Shown here: positions 54,856 to 63,944 of the stretch, in pieces
Position numbering within the stretch: position 1 is the stretch's first letter
Layout: the number at the start of each line of letters is the position of its first letter
From: Albidovulum sp.
Lineage (GTDB): Bacteria > Pseudomonadota > Alphaproteobacteria > Rhodobacterales > Rhodobacteraceae
DNA: 64,000 nt
Assembly: GCA_030837825.1 (NCBI GenBank)
Contig: JAUQYB010000091.1
Coordinates: 104,346 to 168,345, forward strand
Direction: 5' to 3'
Made by a program: the position numbers and the translations under genes
The notes under the pieces: generated by a model
Told to the model about the DNA's origin: nothing
Seen by the model: the letters and a program-made list of their open reading frames with translations, nothing else
Databases searched by the model: none

Positions 54856-56436
54856 ATGCGTGATTTCCAGTTGCCCGGGCGGTCGCCGGTCCTTGCGACC
54901 AATGCGATGTGTGCCACGTCGCATCCGCTTGCGGCCAAGATCGCGCTCGACATCCTCCAGGCCGGCGGCAACGCCGCCGACGCCGCCATCGCCGGCGCCG
55001 TCCTGCTCGGCATCGCCGAACCGCAGAGCTGCGGTATCGGCGGCGACTGCTTCGTTCTGGTGAAGCCCGCCGGGGCGGAGACGGTGGTTGCGCTCAACGG
55101 GTCGGGCCGGGCGCCGGCCGGGCTTTCCTCCGCCGCGCTGCGGGCGAGGGGGATGACATCCATCGGCACCGAAACCATCGAATCGGTGACCGTGCCGGGG
55201 GCCGTCGACGCCTTCGCGGCGCTCGCGGAGCGCCACGGGCGGCTCGGCCTCGCGGCCCTGCTTGCCCCGGCGATCCGCTACGCCGAGGAGGGCGTTCCGG
55301 TCGCGCCGCGGGTGGCCTTCGACTGGGCCGACGACGGGCCGCGGCTGTCTGGCGCGGCGCGCGACTTCTATCTCAGGGACGGCCGGCCGCTCGTCACGGG
55401 CGACATTTTCCGCTCGCCCGGCCAGGCCGAGGTGCTGCGGCGGATCGCGCGGGAGGGGCGCGCGGGCTTCTACGACGGCGAGGTCGCCGGGGACATGGTG
55501 CGCTCGCTGAAGGCTGCGGGCGGAACCCATACGCTCGAGGATTTCGCGGCCACCGCCTGCACCTGGGCCGAGCCGATCGCCGGCACCTACCGGGACCACG
55601 ACCTGATCGAGCACCCGCCGAACGGACAGGGGGCGACGGCGATCCTGATGCTGAAGATCCTTGCCCGGTTCGACATCGCGGCACTCGACCCGCTCGGGCC
55701 GGAGCGCGCGCATCTGGAGGCGGAGGCCGCGAAGCTCGCCTACGACGCGCGCGACCGGTTCCTCGCCGATCCCGGCCATGCCACGCGGCTCGACCACATG
55801 CTGTCGGATGCGACGGCGGATCGGCTCGCCGCGCTGATCGACCCGCGGCGGGCGATGGAACAGGTCGCCCGCCGGACCGAGGCGATCCATCGGGACACGG
55901 TCTATATCACCGTCGTCGACCGCGACCGCATGGCCGTGTCGCTGATCTATTCGACCTACTGGGGGTTCGGCGCCGGCATCGCGTCCGAGAAGTTCGGCAT
56001 CCTCTTCCAGAACCGCGGCGCCGGCTTCACCCTGACCGAGGGGCATCCGAACGAGGCCGGGGGGGCCAAGCGCCCGATGCACACGATCATCCCGGCGATG
56101 CTCAGCCAGCGTGGCCGGATCGTGATGCCCTTCGGCGTGATGGGCGGGTCGTTCCAGCCGATGGGCCATGCCCATCTCACCTCGAACCTTCTCGACTTCG
56201 GCATGGATCTGCAGCAGGCAATCGACGCGCCGCGCTGCATGGCCGAGGCGGGCGTCCTGAAACTCGAACGCGGCTATCCGCCGGCGACGCGGGCGGCGCT
56301 GGCAGCAATGGGGCATGAGGTGGTCGATCCGGACGGGCCGCTCGGCGGCGGTCAGGCGATCCGGATCGACCACGAACGGGGGCTCCTGATCGGCGGGTCC
56401 GATCCCCGCAAGGACGGCTGCGCGCTCGGCTGCTGA
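54856..56436 (+). CDS. Gamma-glutamyltransferase family protein
   Basis: A 526-residue Ntn-hydrolase of the GGT family. The self-processing nucleophile would be T348 in RDTVYITVVD, with GGDCF and MGGSFQPMGH also typical. No signal peptide is visible, so it is probably cytoplasmic and may act as a cephalosporin-acylase-like or amide hydrolase, not a glutathione-degrading enzyme; that point is open. It has no close gene partner. Confidence 0.88.
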   Translation: MRDFQLPGRSPVLATNAMCATSHPLAAKIALDILQAGGNAADAAIAGAVLLGIAEPQSCGIGGDCFVLVKPAGAETVVALNGSGRAPAGLSSAALRARGMTSIGTETIESVTVPGAVDAFAALAERHGRLGLAALLAPAIRYAEEGVPVAPRVAFDWADDGPRLSGAARDFYLRDGRPLVTGDIFRSPGQAEVLRRIAREGRAGFYDGEVAGDMVRSLKAAGGTHTLEDFAATACTWAEPIAGTYRDHDLIEHPPNGQGATAILMLKILARFDIAALDPLGPERAHLEAEAAKLAYDARDRFLADPGHATRLDHMLSDATADRLAALIDPRRAMEQVARRTEAIHRDTVYITVVDRDRMAVSLIYSTYWGFGAGIASEKFGILFQNRGAGFTLTEGHPNEAGGAKRPMHTIIPAMLSQRGRIVMPFGVMGGSFQPMGHAHLTSNLLDFGMDLQQAIDAPRCMAEAGVLKLERGYPPATRAALAAMGHEVVDPDGPLGGGQAIRIDHERGLLIGGSDPRKDGCALGC

Positions 56437-56452
56437 CGGGGTCTTGAGACTT

Positions 56453-56779
56453 TCAGTTCAGGCGGAAGTGCAGCGGATAGCGGCCGTCCTCGAAATCGCC
56501 GAAGAGGTCAGGCAGGTCGGGATGGTCGACCGGCTCACCGGAATTGTCGGCGACGAGGTTCTGTTCCGAGACATAGGCGACGTAGTAGTTGTCGGCGTTC
56601 TCGGCGAGGAGATGGTAGAAGGGTTGCTCCTTCTTGGGGCGGCTCTCCTCGGGGATCGCCGCATACCATTCATCGGTGTTCGAGAAGATCGCATCGACAT
56701 CGAAGACCACGCCCCGGAACGGGTGCGTGCGGTGCCGCACCACCTGGCCGAGATGATATTTGGCGTGCGTCTTAAGCAT
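56453..56779 (-). CDS. hspQ: Heat shock protein HspQ
   Basis: A 108-residue hemimethylated-DNA-binding-fold protein (YccV/HspQ): KYHLGQVVRHRTHPFRGVVFDVDAIF, QPFYHLLAEN and YVAYVSEQNL. HspQ is a specificity factor for Lon and a heat-shock protein. A sigma-32-type promoter lies 92 bp upstream, which supports heat induction. Confidence 0.95.
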   Translation of the reverse strand: MLKTHAKYHLGQVVRHRTHPFRGVVFDVDAIFSNTDEWYAAIPEESRPKKEQPFYHLLAENADNYYVAYVSEQNLVADNSGEPVDHPDLPDLFGDFEDGRYPLHFRLN

Positions 56780-56870
56780 CTTTTCTTGCGCCCTCGATAG
56801 TCAAATTCTTACCGCCACGGACCTGCCCCTGTCCATGTCTCAGTCCGATTTCGGCGGAAACAGTCTGTGA

Positions 56871-56895
56871 ACATCGTTCCGACAGTAGTTTCAAG
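56871..56895 (-). promoter_or_regulatory. RpoH (sigma-32)-type promoter for hspQ
   Basis: On the minus strand CTTGAA (56895-56890) is separated by 13 bases from CGATGT (56876-56871). The sigma-32 consensus is CTTGAA-N13 to 15-CCAT-T; only one -10 position differs. It lies upstream of the heat-shock gene hspQ, in the right orientation. Confidence 0.65.
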
Positions 56896-57028
56896 CCGTT
56901 GCGCGCGAACGACACCGCCCGGCGCCGCAGCCCTGGCGGGCGGGCGCCCGGCCCCCATCCGCTTTGTGATTTCCACTCGCCGCGATTTCCCGTAGACTTG
57001 CCGAACAAAGAAGATCGAGCGAGGCAGT

Positions 57029-57607
57029 ATGAGCAGACTTTTGCGGCTGGGTATCCTGTTGCTTCTGGTATCCTGCGGGGGCCAATATTCCGCGCCGCGC
57101 AACCTCGACAACGCCTGCGACATCGTCGACGAGCGTCCCCATTACCTTGCGGCGATGCAGCAGAGCGAACGCCGCTGGGGGGTGCCGGTCCATGTGCAGA
57201 TGGCGACGATCTACCAGGAAAGCAAATTCGTCGGCAACGCCAAGACGCCGCGCAAGTTCGTGCTCGGCTTCATTCCTGCGGGGCGGCGCAGTTCGGCCTA
57301 CGGCTATTCGCAGGCGCTCGACGGGACCTGGGACGATTATGTCGCCGAGACGCGGAGTTTCGGGGCCCGGCGCAACAAGATCGAGGATGCGACGGATTTC
57401 ATCGGCTGGTACATGGACCGGTCGGAGCAGAAGCTCGGCATCTCGAAATGGGATGCGGGCAGCCAGTACCTCGCCTATCACGAGGGCCACGGCGGCTATG
57501 CCCGCGGCAGCCATCAGCAGAAGGCCTGGCTCCTGAGGGTCGCAAGCGAGGTGGCGCAGCGGTCCGAGAAGTATCAGATGCAGCTCGTCTCCTGCGGGAA
57601 GCTGTGA
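57029..57607 (+). CDS. Lytic transglycosylase-like lipoprotein
   Basis: A 192-residue lipoprotein with a lipobox LVSC (Cys16) after a short hydrophobic signal. The SLT-like domain has YQESKFVGNAK with the candidate catalytic Glu, AYGYSQALDGTW and LAYHEGHGGYARG. It would cut peptidoglycan in the periplasm. The 3' end faces lolA with a 5-bp gap. Confidence 0.85.
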   Translation: MSRLLRLGILLLLVSCGGQYSAPRNLDNACDIVDERPHYLAAMQQSERRWGVPVHVQMATIYQESKFVGNAKTPRKFVLGFIPAGRRSSAYGYSQALDGTWDDYVAETRSFGARRNKIEDATDFIGWYMDRSEQKLGISKWDAGSQYLAYHEGHGGYARGSHQQKAWLLRVASEVAQRSEKYQMQLVSCGKL

Positions 57608-57612
57608 GCTAA

Positions 57613-58224
57613 CTACTTGTTCCGCTTCGCGTTCTTCTCGACCTGGGCGTTGATCGAGAAGGTATCCATCGGGTAGTTCCGGCCGGTCTTCAGGGGGCCG
57701 AGGACGACCGTCGTCTGGCCGCCGGATTCGTCGGTGACGGTCCATTGCTTCAGCGTCACGGGGGCGGCGGAGAAGGCGAGCTGGATCGTGCCGAGCTCGG
57801 GGTGCTGGGGGTCCTGTGCGGTGACCAGGGTGAGGCCGTCCTGTTCGGTGTGGCCGACCACCATCTTCGCCCGCGTGAGGTCCACCTTCGGGGCGAGGAT
57901 GAGGTTCAGGGGGGTCTTCGACAGCGGGTATTGCTCGGCGGAAGTATTTGATTTCCCGTCGAAAATCGCCACCTGCCCGGCGGAGGCGAGGACCAGCGTG
58001 CGCTCCGGCGGGGCGTATTCGAAGCGCATCCGGCCGGGGCGCTCGATCAGCACCCGGCCTTCGGAGGTGCTGCCGTCGGCGTTGATCTGGCGGAACCCGG
58101 CCTCGGCCGTCTTCAAGCCGTTGATATAGTTGGAAATCGCGCCGAGCGAGAGCTTTTCGGCCTGGGCCGGGAGGGCGATCAGCAGGGCGAGGGCGGGGGC
58201 GAGGATCAGGCGTTTCAGCATCAT
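57613..58224 (-). CDS. lolA: Outer-membrane lipoprotein carrier LolA
   Basis: A 203-residue LolA-family periplasmic chaperone carrying lipoproteins to the outer membrane. Signal peptide LILAPALALLIALPAQA, then LSLGAISNYINGLKTAEAGF and GRMRFEYAPPERTLVLASAG. ATG 58224 chosen (second ATG at 58221). In related genomes lolA directly follows ftsK; here 2.7 kb of accessory genes lie between them. Confidence 0.92.
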   Translation of the reverse strand: MMLKRLILAPALALLIALPAQAEKLSLGAISNYINGLKTAEAGFRQINADGSTSEGRVLIERPGRMRFEYAPPERTLVLASAGQVAIFDGKSNTSAEQYPLSKTPLNLILAPKVDLTRAKMVVGHTEQDGLTLVTAQDPQHPELGTIQLAFSAAPVTLKQWTVTDESGGQTTVVLGPLKTGRNYPMDTFSINAQVEKNAKRNK

Positions 58225-58392
58225 GGGTCCGATGTAGGGCACCCGGCGCGGTTATGCCATAACCATGCGTCGGGTCGGCGCCGGATTGCCGTCGGGTTCG
58301 CGTCGGTTTTCCGTCCCGACAGGGCGCGCGGGCGGGAAACGCGGCCGAAACCTTCCGTTGCGAGGGTGGGGCCCCGCCCGGAGGACTCCGCC

Positions 58393-58881
58393 ATGCCCAG
58401 ACAGACACCGAGACCGACCCGCGCCGAAAGGGACCGCCTCGCCGCCTACCACGCGCTGGCGACGACCATGCGGGGGCTGGAGGAGGACCTGCGCTGGGGG
58501 CTGAGGGACTCGCTCAGGCTTCCCCGCGAGTGGCTGGAGATCGCGTCCGATCCCGCCGTGCCGGGGAAGGAGAAGGTGACGCTGCGGCTCGACGACGACG
58601 TGCTCAGGTTCTTCCGCGCGATGGGGGCGGGCTATCTGACGCGGATCAACGCGGTGCTCAGGACCTTCATGCTGGCGCGGCTGGCGGGCCTCGTCGGGGG
58701 CCCCGAGGACGTGGGCTATGCGCCGACCGCCGGGGAGGAGGCGCGGGCGCTCAGGCGCGAGATCCTCGACCACGCGGCACGGGTCGCCGAGACCCGGGAG
58801 GCGGCGGAGCGCGAGGCCGAGGCGCGGGAGAAGCTGGCGGGGCTGAAGGCGCTGAGGGACGGGAGGGTGGGGAAGGATTGA
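58393..58881 (+). CDS. BrnA-like antitoxin family (DUF4415) protein
   Basis: A 162-residue protein with the BrnA/DUF4415 ribbon-helix-helix-like pattern KEKVTLRLDDDVLRFFRAMGAGYLTRINAVLRTFM (split as KEKVTLRLDDDV and TRINAVLRTFM). The C-terminal third is a charged Glu/Arg/Ala helix. No BrnT toxin gene accompanies it. ATG 58393 follows CGGAGGAC. Probably a DNA-binding orphan antitoxin. Confidence 0.8.
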   Translation: MPRQTPRPTRAERDRLAAYHALATTMRGLEEDLRWGLRDSLRLPREWLEIASDPAVPGKEKVTLRLDDDVLRFFRAMGAGYLTRINAVLRTFMLARLAGLVGGPEDVGYAPTAGEEARALRREILDHAARVAETREAAEREAEAREKLAGLKALRDGRVGKD

Positions 58882-58911
58882 CGGGGGGGCATTGACGGGG
58901 GCGCGCGGTGA

Positions 58912-58930
58912 TGCGCATATTTCTGCGCAT
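58912..58930. promoter_or_regulatory. Paired TGCGCAT repeats before ccdA
   Basis: TGCGCAT occurs at 58912-58918 and 58924-58930, 12 bp apart, each containing the palindrome TGCGCA. They end 17 bases before the ccdA ATG. CcdA antitoxins autoregulate their operon, so these are candidate operators. The preceding ATTGACGGGGG is also duplicated (58877 and 58891). Confidence 0.45.
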
Positions 58931-58947
58931 GAAATCTGGAGGCTTCG

Positions 58948-59175
58948 ATGCAGTCCGCCCGCAAACCCGCGAACCTGTCGATGGACGCCGCCCTTGTCGA
59001 GGAGGCGCGCAGGCTTGGCGTGAACCTGAGCCGGGCGGCCGAGGAGGGCCTGCGCGCGGCGGTGCGCGCCGCGAAGGCGGAGGCCTGGCGGCGGGAGAAC
59101 CGGGAGGCGCTGGAGAGCGCGAATGAATGGGTGGAGGCGAATGGCCTGCCCCTGGCGAAGCACCGACTGTTCTGA
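58948..59175 (+). CDS. ccdA: CcdA-type antitoxin
   Basis: A 75-residue antitoxin: N-terminal ribbon-helix-helix (KPANLSMDAALVEEARRLGV) and an acidic C-terminal toxin-binding tail ending ESANEWVEANGLPLAKHRLF (a typical CcdA end). ATG 58948 follows GGAGG. It is coupled to ccdB by a TGATG overlap. Confidence 0.92.
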   Translation: MQSARKPANLSMDAALVEEARRLGVNLSRAAEEGLRAAVRAAKAEAWRRENREALESANEWVEANGLPLAKHRLF

Positions 59176-59474
59176 TGGCACGGTATGACGTCTACCGGGC
59201 GCCCGAGGGGGCGGGCTGGTGGCTCGACGTGCAGGCGGAGGTGCTGGACATGCTCAGCACCCGCGTCGTGGTGCCGCTTCTGCCCGGGGGTCAGGCGCCC
59301 GCCCCGGCAAAGCGACTGAATCCGGTGTTCGAGGTGGAGGGGAGCCGGGCGGTGATGGTGACGCAATACCTCGCGGCGGTGCCGCTGCGGATGCTGGGGC
59401 GGCCGGTGGGGTCGCTGGCGGATCGGGCCGACGAGATCGGCGCGGCGGTGGGGATGGTGTTTTTGGGGTTTTGA
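59175..59474 (+). CDS. ccdB: CcdB-type gyrase-poisoning toxin
   Basis: A 99-residue CcdB-family toxin: MARYDVYRAPEGAGWWLDVQ, LSTRVVVPLLPG, and LNPVFEVEGSRAVMVTQYLA. Members trap DNA gyrase on DNA. The C-terminus (AAVGMVFLGF) resembles the gyrase-binding end of the family (W-G-I in F-plasmid CcdB), but lacks its Trp. Chromosomal copies may be inactive or act in stress. Confidence 0.92.
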   Translation: MARYDVYRAPEGAGWWLDVQAEVLDMLSTRVVVPLLPGGQAPAPAKRLNPVFEVEGSRAVMVTQYLAAVPLRMLGRPVGSLADRADEIGAAVGMVFLGF

Positions 59475-59955
59475 GGGGGGTGACGGGTCACCGGACGGCC
59501 TCTCGCTTCCCTCCCCCTTGTGGGGAGGGAGAGGGTGGGGGCGTGGGGTGACGCGGCGGCGAAGCCCCCCTCCCCTGGCCCCTCCCCAGGAGGGGGAGGG
59601 GAAGTGCGGGTCCTGCGGCGTCGGGTTTGGCCCGGCCGAGGCGACTTCCGGTCAGACTGATGCGCCCCGGAACCGACTGATGGACCTGCCAGTGGCAGGG
59701 CCATCGGTTCCGTTGGCCGGAGGCGCAAGCCGCAGGCCAAGGGGGTATCCGATGGCGCCGGACGGTGCCAAATCGGGGCGCGGCTGCCTGGGCGGGCGCG
59801 TTTATCGCGCCTGCCGGGGGCAGGCAGGCGCGACCCGATTTCGTCATATCGCCGAAATCGGGGGGGCGTTGCTCATGCAACTGGTCGGGCGCGTGATTTC
59901 ACGCAACTTGTGTGCCACGAAAGACGGTGCGTACGAGCACGCATCTTGCGCTTCC
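59475..59955. other. Palindrome-rich noncoding region between ccdB and the HEPN-like gene
   Basis: This 481-bp region has no gene I can support and lies between converging genes. It holds CCCTCCCC/GGGGAGGG (59509-59516 and 59522-59529), a second C/G-rich hairpin (about 59565-59600), a bulged 43-bp palindrome (59669-59711; GGAACCGA/TCGGTTCC), a 21-bp inverted repeat with two mismatches (59770-59790 and 59821-59841) enclosing GGCGGGCGCG/CGCGCCTGCC, and a perfect 10-bp one (CCCGATTTCG at 59834 and CGAAATCGGG at 59853). The last two compete for pairing. They may be repetitive intergenic elements or terminators. Confidence 0.6.
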
Positions 59956-60948
59956 TCAACTCTCTGACAACCCAAGGCGCTTGCCCAACAGTAGCTTTAC
60001 AGTCTCCAACACTACATCGAAATGCTCTTGAACCTCGTGATCTCGTGCCGAGCCTTCGTGAACCATGTTCCCGCGGAAGTCGTACGCTTTCACAATCCGG
60101 GTCGCCAAATCCTCTCTGGCACTCCGTTCAAGCGGTGCCTCATCGAGAATCAATCTTCTCACACGCTGACGAATCGAGGTGTCTTTCTTATGCGAAAGCT
60201 CACGGGATAGGGACTCTAGCGCCACGCGGTCCTCATTGTTGACCCCCCCATTAACGGCTTCCTCTATCTTCGTCTGAAATTCTGAGAGGAGTTGCCTGAC
60301 CGTTTCACCTCGCTCCGTGACGGGCGCCAGAACTTCTAGGCAAGTAATGAGTGTCAGAAACTTTGCGCGCTGTGAAGTTTCGTAGAAGCTGGCGAGGTAG
60401 AGATCGAGTGCAGTTTCGAGTTTGATTTCGCTAAGGCCCTCATCCACTTTTGAGCACATGATGCCTTGGATAAGACTTTCTGCAACGCGGGGCCAGCCAG
60501 TTGAAACGTGAACGCTTGCGTCGCCCATTGCAAAGAAACGGATATTCTCGCCAGAGCGAAAGACAACAAATCCCTCCTCCTCGGTCAGGCCATGCACGGG
60601 CTGTATTGGTTCAGCCTCGGAGAGTCCGAAAGACTTTGCCAAGTTGCGCGCTGCCGCGATTGGATCCTCTGCACGAGTAATATCCCTTTGTTCAAATGTT
60701 CTATTGAAAGAAATGTTATACTGAAGCGCCATATTATATAGGCCACACTTAAGGCGAGCCAAGAAGCCTTCCGCATCCAATTCGGATGCGAACTCGCTCG
60801 CAGTCAGAATCAAGTATGGCCATCGCTGCTTTACCTGAACATTAACAGGACCGGCGACGAGGTTTTGGGGATCAGTGAGACCTTGAATCGGCTCCTTTCC
60901 TAGAACCTTGACGGATAAGCGCAACGTATAAGTTGCTGAATCCGTCAT
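59956..60948 (-). CDS. HEPN/Apea-like domain protein of unknown function (low GC)
   Basis: A 330-residue protein whose C-terminal helical part carries FRGNMVHEG, an RX4H motif (R292, H297) typical of HEPN nucleases of the Apea/abortive-infection type. The N-terminal 200 residues are not recognised. Its GC content is visibly lower than its neighbours and its codon use includes many A/T-ending codons, which indicates transfer. It starts 6 bp after the ftsK stop on the same strand with GAGAGGG as ribosome-binding site, so it should share the ftsK transcript. An RNase or defence role is inferred. Confidence 0.8.
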   Translation of the reverse strand: MTDSATYTLRLSVKVLGKEPIQGLTDPQNLVAGPVNVQVKQRWPYLILTASEFASELDAEGFLARLKCGLYNMALQYNISFNRTFEQRDITRAEDPIAAARNLAKSFGLSEAEPIQPVHGLTEEEGFVVFRSGENIRFFAMGDASVHVSTGWPRVAESLIQGIMCSKVDEGLSEIKLETALDLYLASFYETSQRAKFLTLITCLEVLAPVTERGETVRQLLSEFQTKIEEAVNGGVNNEDRVALESLSRELSHKKDTSIRQRVRRLILDEAPLERSAREDLATRIVKAYDFRGNMVHEGSARDHEVQEHFDVVLETVKLLLGKRLGLSES

Positions 60949-60954
60949 GCCCTC

Positions 60955-63933
60955 TCACCCCTCCGGCAGCAGTATCTCCCGCTTGCCCACATGGTTCGCG
61001 GGCGAGACCAGCCCCTCCTCCTCCATCTGCTCCACCAGCCGCGCGGCCTTGTTGTAGCCGATGCCGAGCTTCCTCTGGATGTAGCTCGTGCTGACCTTGC
61101 GGTCGCGCAGAACCACCTGCACCGCCTGGTCGTAGAGCGCGTCCTCGTTGTCGCCGCCGCCGAGGCCGAGGACCGTGTCGATGTCGGCGCCGGTCTCCTC
61201 GTCGGGCCCCTCGACCACGCCGGACATGTATTCGGGGGGGCCGAAGCTCTTCAGGTGGGTGACGATCTCCTCGACCTCCTCGTCGCTGACGAACGGCCCG
61301 TGGACGCGGGTGATGCGGCTGCCGCCGGCCATGTAGAGCATGTCGCCCTGGCCCAGAAGCTGCTCGGCCCCCATCTCGCCGAGGATCGTCCGCGAGTCGA
61401 TCTTGGAGGTGACCTGGAAGGAGATGCGGGTCGGGAAGTTGGCCTTGATCGTGCCGGTGATGACGTCGACGCTCGGCCGCTGGGTGGCCATGATCAGGTG
61501 GATGCCGGAGGCGCGGGCCATCTGGGCGAGGCGCTGGATGCAGGCCTCGATCTCTTTCCCGGCGACCATCATCAGGTCGGCCATCTCGTCGACGATGACG
61601 ACGATGTAGGGAAGCGCCACCGGGGCGAATTCGTCGGTCTCGAAGACCGGGTCGCCGGTTTCCTCGTCAAAGCCGGTCTGGACGGTGCGCTTGAACATCT
61701 CGCCCTTGGCGAGCGCCTCGCGGACGCGGCCGTTGTAGCCCTCGATGTTGCGCACCCCCATCTTCGACATCTTGCGGTAGCGCTCCTCCATCTCGCCCAC
61801 CGTCCATTTGAGGGCGACGACCGCCTTCTTCGGGTCGGTGACGACGGGGGACAGCAGGTGCGGGATGCCGTCGTAGACGGAAAGCTCCAGCATCTTCGGG
61901 TCGATCATGATCAGCCGGCATTCCTCGGGCGTGAGCTTGTAGATGAGGCTGAGGATCATCGTGTTGATGGCGACGGACTTGCCCGAGCCGGTGGTGCCGG
62001 CGATCAGGAGGTGCGGCATCTTGGCGAGGTTGGCGACGACCGGGTCGCCGGCGATGTCCTTGCCGAGCGCGAGCGGCAGGCGGAGGTTCGAGTCGCCGTA
62101 TTCGCGGGCCGAGAGGATCTCTCGCAGCACCACCTTCTCGCGGAAGGCGTTCGGAAGCTCGATGCCGATGACGGTGCGGCCGGGGACGGTGGAGACGCGG
62201 GCGGAGAGGGCGGACATGGAGCGCGCGATGTCGTCGGCGAGGCCGATGACGCGGCTGGCCTTGAGGCCGGGGGCGGGTTCCAGCTCATACATGGTGACGA
62301 CCGGGCCGGGGCGGACGGAGGTGATCTCACCCTTCACGCCGTAGTCGTCGAGAACGGATTCCAGCATCCGGGCGTTTTCCTCCAGCGCCTCGTCGGAGAG
62401 CGGGCGGCGCTGGACGGAAGTGGGGCTGGCGAGGAGCGAGAGGGGGGGGATTTCGTAGGCGGGCGGGGCGTCGTCGAACCTGAGACGCGGTTGCGCTTCG
62501 GCCAGCGCCTGTTTCGACGGCGCGGGGGCCTTGCGGGCAGCGTGCTGGACGCGGGGGGCGGTGCCGGCGTGGCGGGCGGCGGAGAGCGCATCGGCCGCGT
62601 CGTCGTCTAGGTCGGCGAAGGCGTTGAGGTCGATGTCGTCGTCGGTGTCGGCGTCGGCGAATGCCTCGGTGCCGGCGTCGGCGGCGAACATGTTGGCGCC
62701 GGGAATGCGGGGCCGGGCCATGAAGCGGGGGTCGGCGGCGAGCGGCTGGGCGGCGAGCGATGCCGCGGCGGCGGCGTCCAGGCCCCGGGCCGCGGCCTGG
62801 ACGGCGGCGGAGACGGAGAGGCGCGGCGCGGCGCTGACCGGCGGTTCCATCCGGAGGTGCGGGTCGAGCGGGGCGTCGGCGGCGGCGGCGAAGCCCGCGC
62901 GGGATTTCACCGCGTCGGCAATGCGGGCGCGGATGCGGTCCTCGGACGGGGCCTCGGCGCTTGCGGCCCAGCGCGACAGGCGCGGCTCGATCAGCTCGGG
63001 CTCCGGGTCGGTCACATAGTCCGTTTCGATCGTGCGGCGGGCGAGGCCGGCCACCCGGGCGAGGATCCCGCGGCGTTCGGGAAGGGCCGCGGCCGGGGGC
63101 GGGAGGGCCCCCGCCGGCTCGCCATAGCGGGCGTCGGCGCGGAGCACCTGCGCCCCGCGGCGGGCCCCTGAGTCGGCACCGGTGGCCTGCATCTCGCTCA
63201 GCGAGGCGGCGGCACCGGCGCGGGAGAGCGCGGCCTCGCGGCGGCGTTCGCCGAAGGCCTGGGCGCCGCGCAGCGAGGCGGCCGCCCCCTGGCCGAGCAT
63301 GCGCATCAGCCAGTCGTAGGCGACGATCGTGCCGACGAGGAGGAACCGCCCGGTGGCCCGGAGTTCGGCCGCGTCGAAGCCGAGGACGAAGAGCGCCATC
63401 GCCAGCGCGGCGGCGAAGACGAGAAGCGCGAGGATCTTGAGCCCGAGCGTGGCCGAGATCGGCGCGAGGCCGAGGATCGCGCCCAGCACGGTGTCGCCGA
63501 AGAGCCCGCCGAGGCCGAAGCTGTGCGCCCAGTCGGGGCCGGCCAGATGGGTCGAGGCGTAGACCGACATCAGCGCCACCGAGATCGGGGCGAAGATCAC
63601 CCGGCCGAGCGCGCGGTCCTCGCCGCGGTGGGTGAGGAAGCGGGCGCCCCAGGCGGCGAAGATCACCGCGATCATCCAGGCGCCGTGGCCGGCGATGACG
63701 AACAGGGGCGAGGCGAGCGCCGCGCCGAACCGGCCGAGGAGGTTCCGGGCCGGCTCGTCGGTGGCGGCAAGCCAGGACGGATCGTCGGGCGAATAGCTGG
63801 CCAGCATCATCGCCGTCAGAAGCCCGAGCGCCAGAAGCGCCACGCCCAGAAGCTCTTTGCCGCGCCGTTCCAGCGCGGCCTGGATGTTCTGGTCCAGAAG
63901 CGGATCGCGCTGCCGTGCCTGGTAGGATGCCAT
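60955..63933 (-). CDS. ftsK: DNA translocase FtsK
   Basis: A 992-residue FtsK/SpoIIIE translocase for chromosome dimer resolution at division. An N-terminal domain has four membrane helices (about 30-200), a long Ala-rich linker follows, then the RecA-like motor with Walker A GTTGSGKS (about 645) and [12 protein letters not shown]. The C-terminal gamma winged helix reads [23 protein letters not shown] 63933 follows GAGGGA. Its usual downstream partner lolA is displaced. Confidence 0.95.
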   Translation of the reverse strand: MASYQARQRDPLLDQNIQAALERRGKELLGVALLALGLLTAMMLASYSPDDPSWLAATDEPARNLLGRFGAALASPLFVIAGHGAWMIAVIFAAWGARFLTHRGEDRALGRVIFAPISVALMSVYASTHLAGPDWAHSFGLGGLFGDTVLGAILGLAPISATLGLKILALLVFAAALAMALFVLGFDAAELRATGRFLLVGTIVAYDWLMRMLGQGAAASLRGAQAFGERRREAALSRAGAAASLSEMQATGADSGARRGAQVLRADARYGEPAGALPPPAAALPERRGILARVAGLARRTIETDYVTDPEPELIEPRLSRWAASAEAPSEDRIRARIADAVKSRAGFAAAADAPLDPHLRMEPPVSAAPRLSVSAAVQAAARGLDAAAAASLAAQPLAADPRFMARPRIPGANMFAADAGTEAFADADTDDDIDLNAFADLDDDAADALSAARHAGTAPRVQHAARKAPAPSKQALAEAQPRLRFDDAPPAYEIPPLSLLASPTSVQRRPLSDEALEENARMLESVLDDYGVKGEITSVRPGPVVTMYELEPAPGLKASRVIGLADDIARSMSALSARVSTVPGRTVIGIELPNAFREKVVLREILSAREYGDSNLRLPLALGKDIAGDPVVANLAKMPHLLIAGTTGSGKSVAINTMILSLIYKLTPEECRLIMIDPKMLELSVYDGIPHLLSPVVTDPKKAVVALKWTVGEMEERYRKMSKMGVRNIEGYNGRVREALAKGEMFKRTVQTGFDEETGDPVFETDEFAPVALPYIVVIVDEMADLMMVAGKEIEACIQRLAQMARASGIHLIMATQRPSVDVITGTIKANFPTRISFQVTSKIDSRTILGEMGAEQLLGQGDMLYMAGGSRITRVHGPFVSDEEVEEIVTHLKSFGPPEYMSGVVEGPDEETGADIDTVLGLGGGDNEDALYDQAVQVVLRDRKVSTSYIQRKLGIGYNKAARLVEQMEEEGLVSPANHVGKREILLPEG

Positions 63934-63944
63934 TCCCTCGTCCC

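Noticed and set aside
58393..58881. Complete BrnT/BrnA toxin-antitoxin pair
   Set aside because: No BrnT-like frame is found next to the BrnA-like gene; lolA lies directly on the other side.
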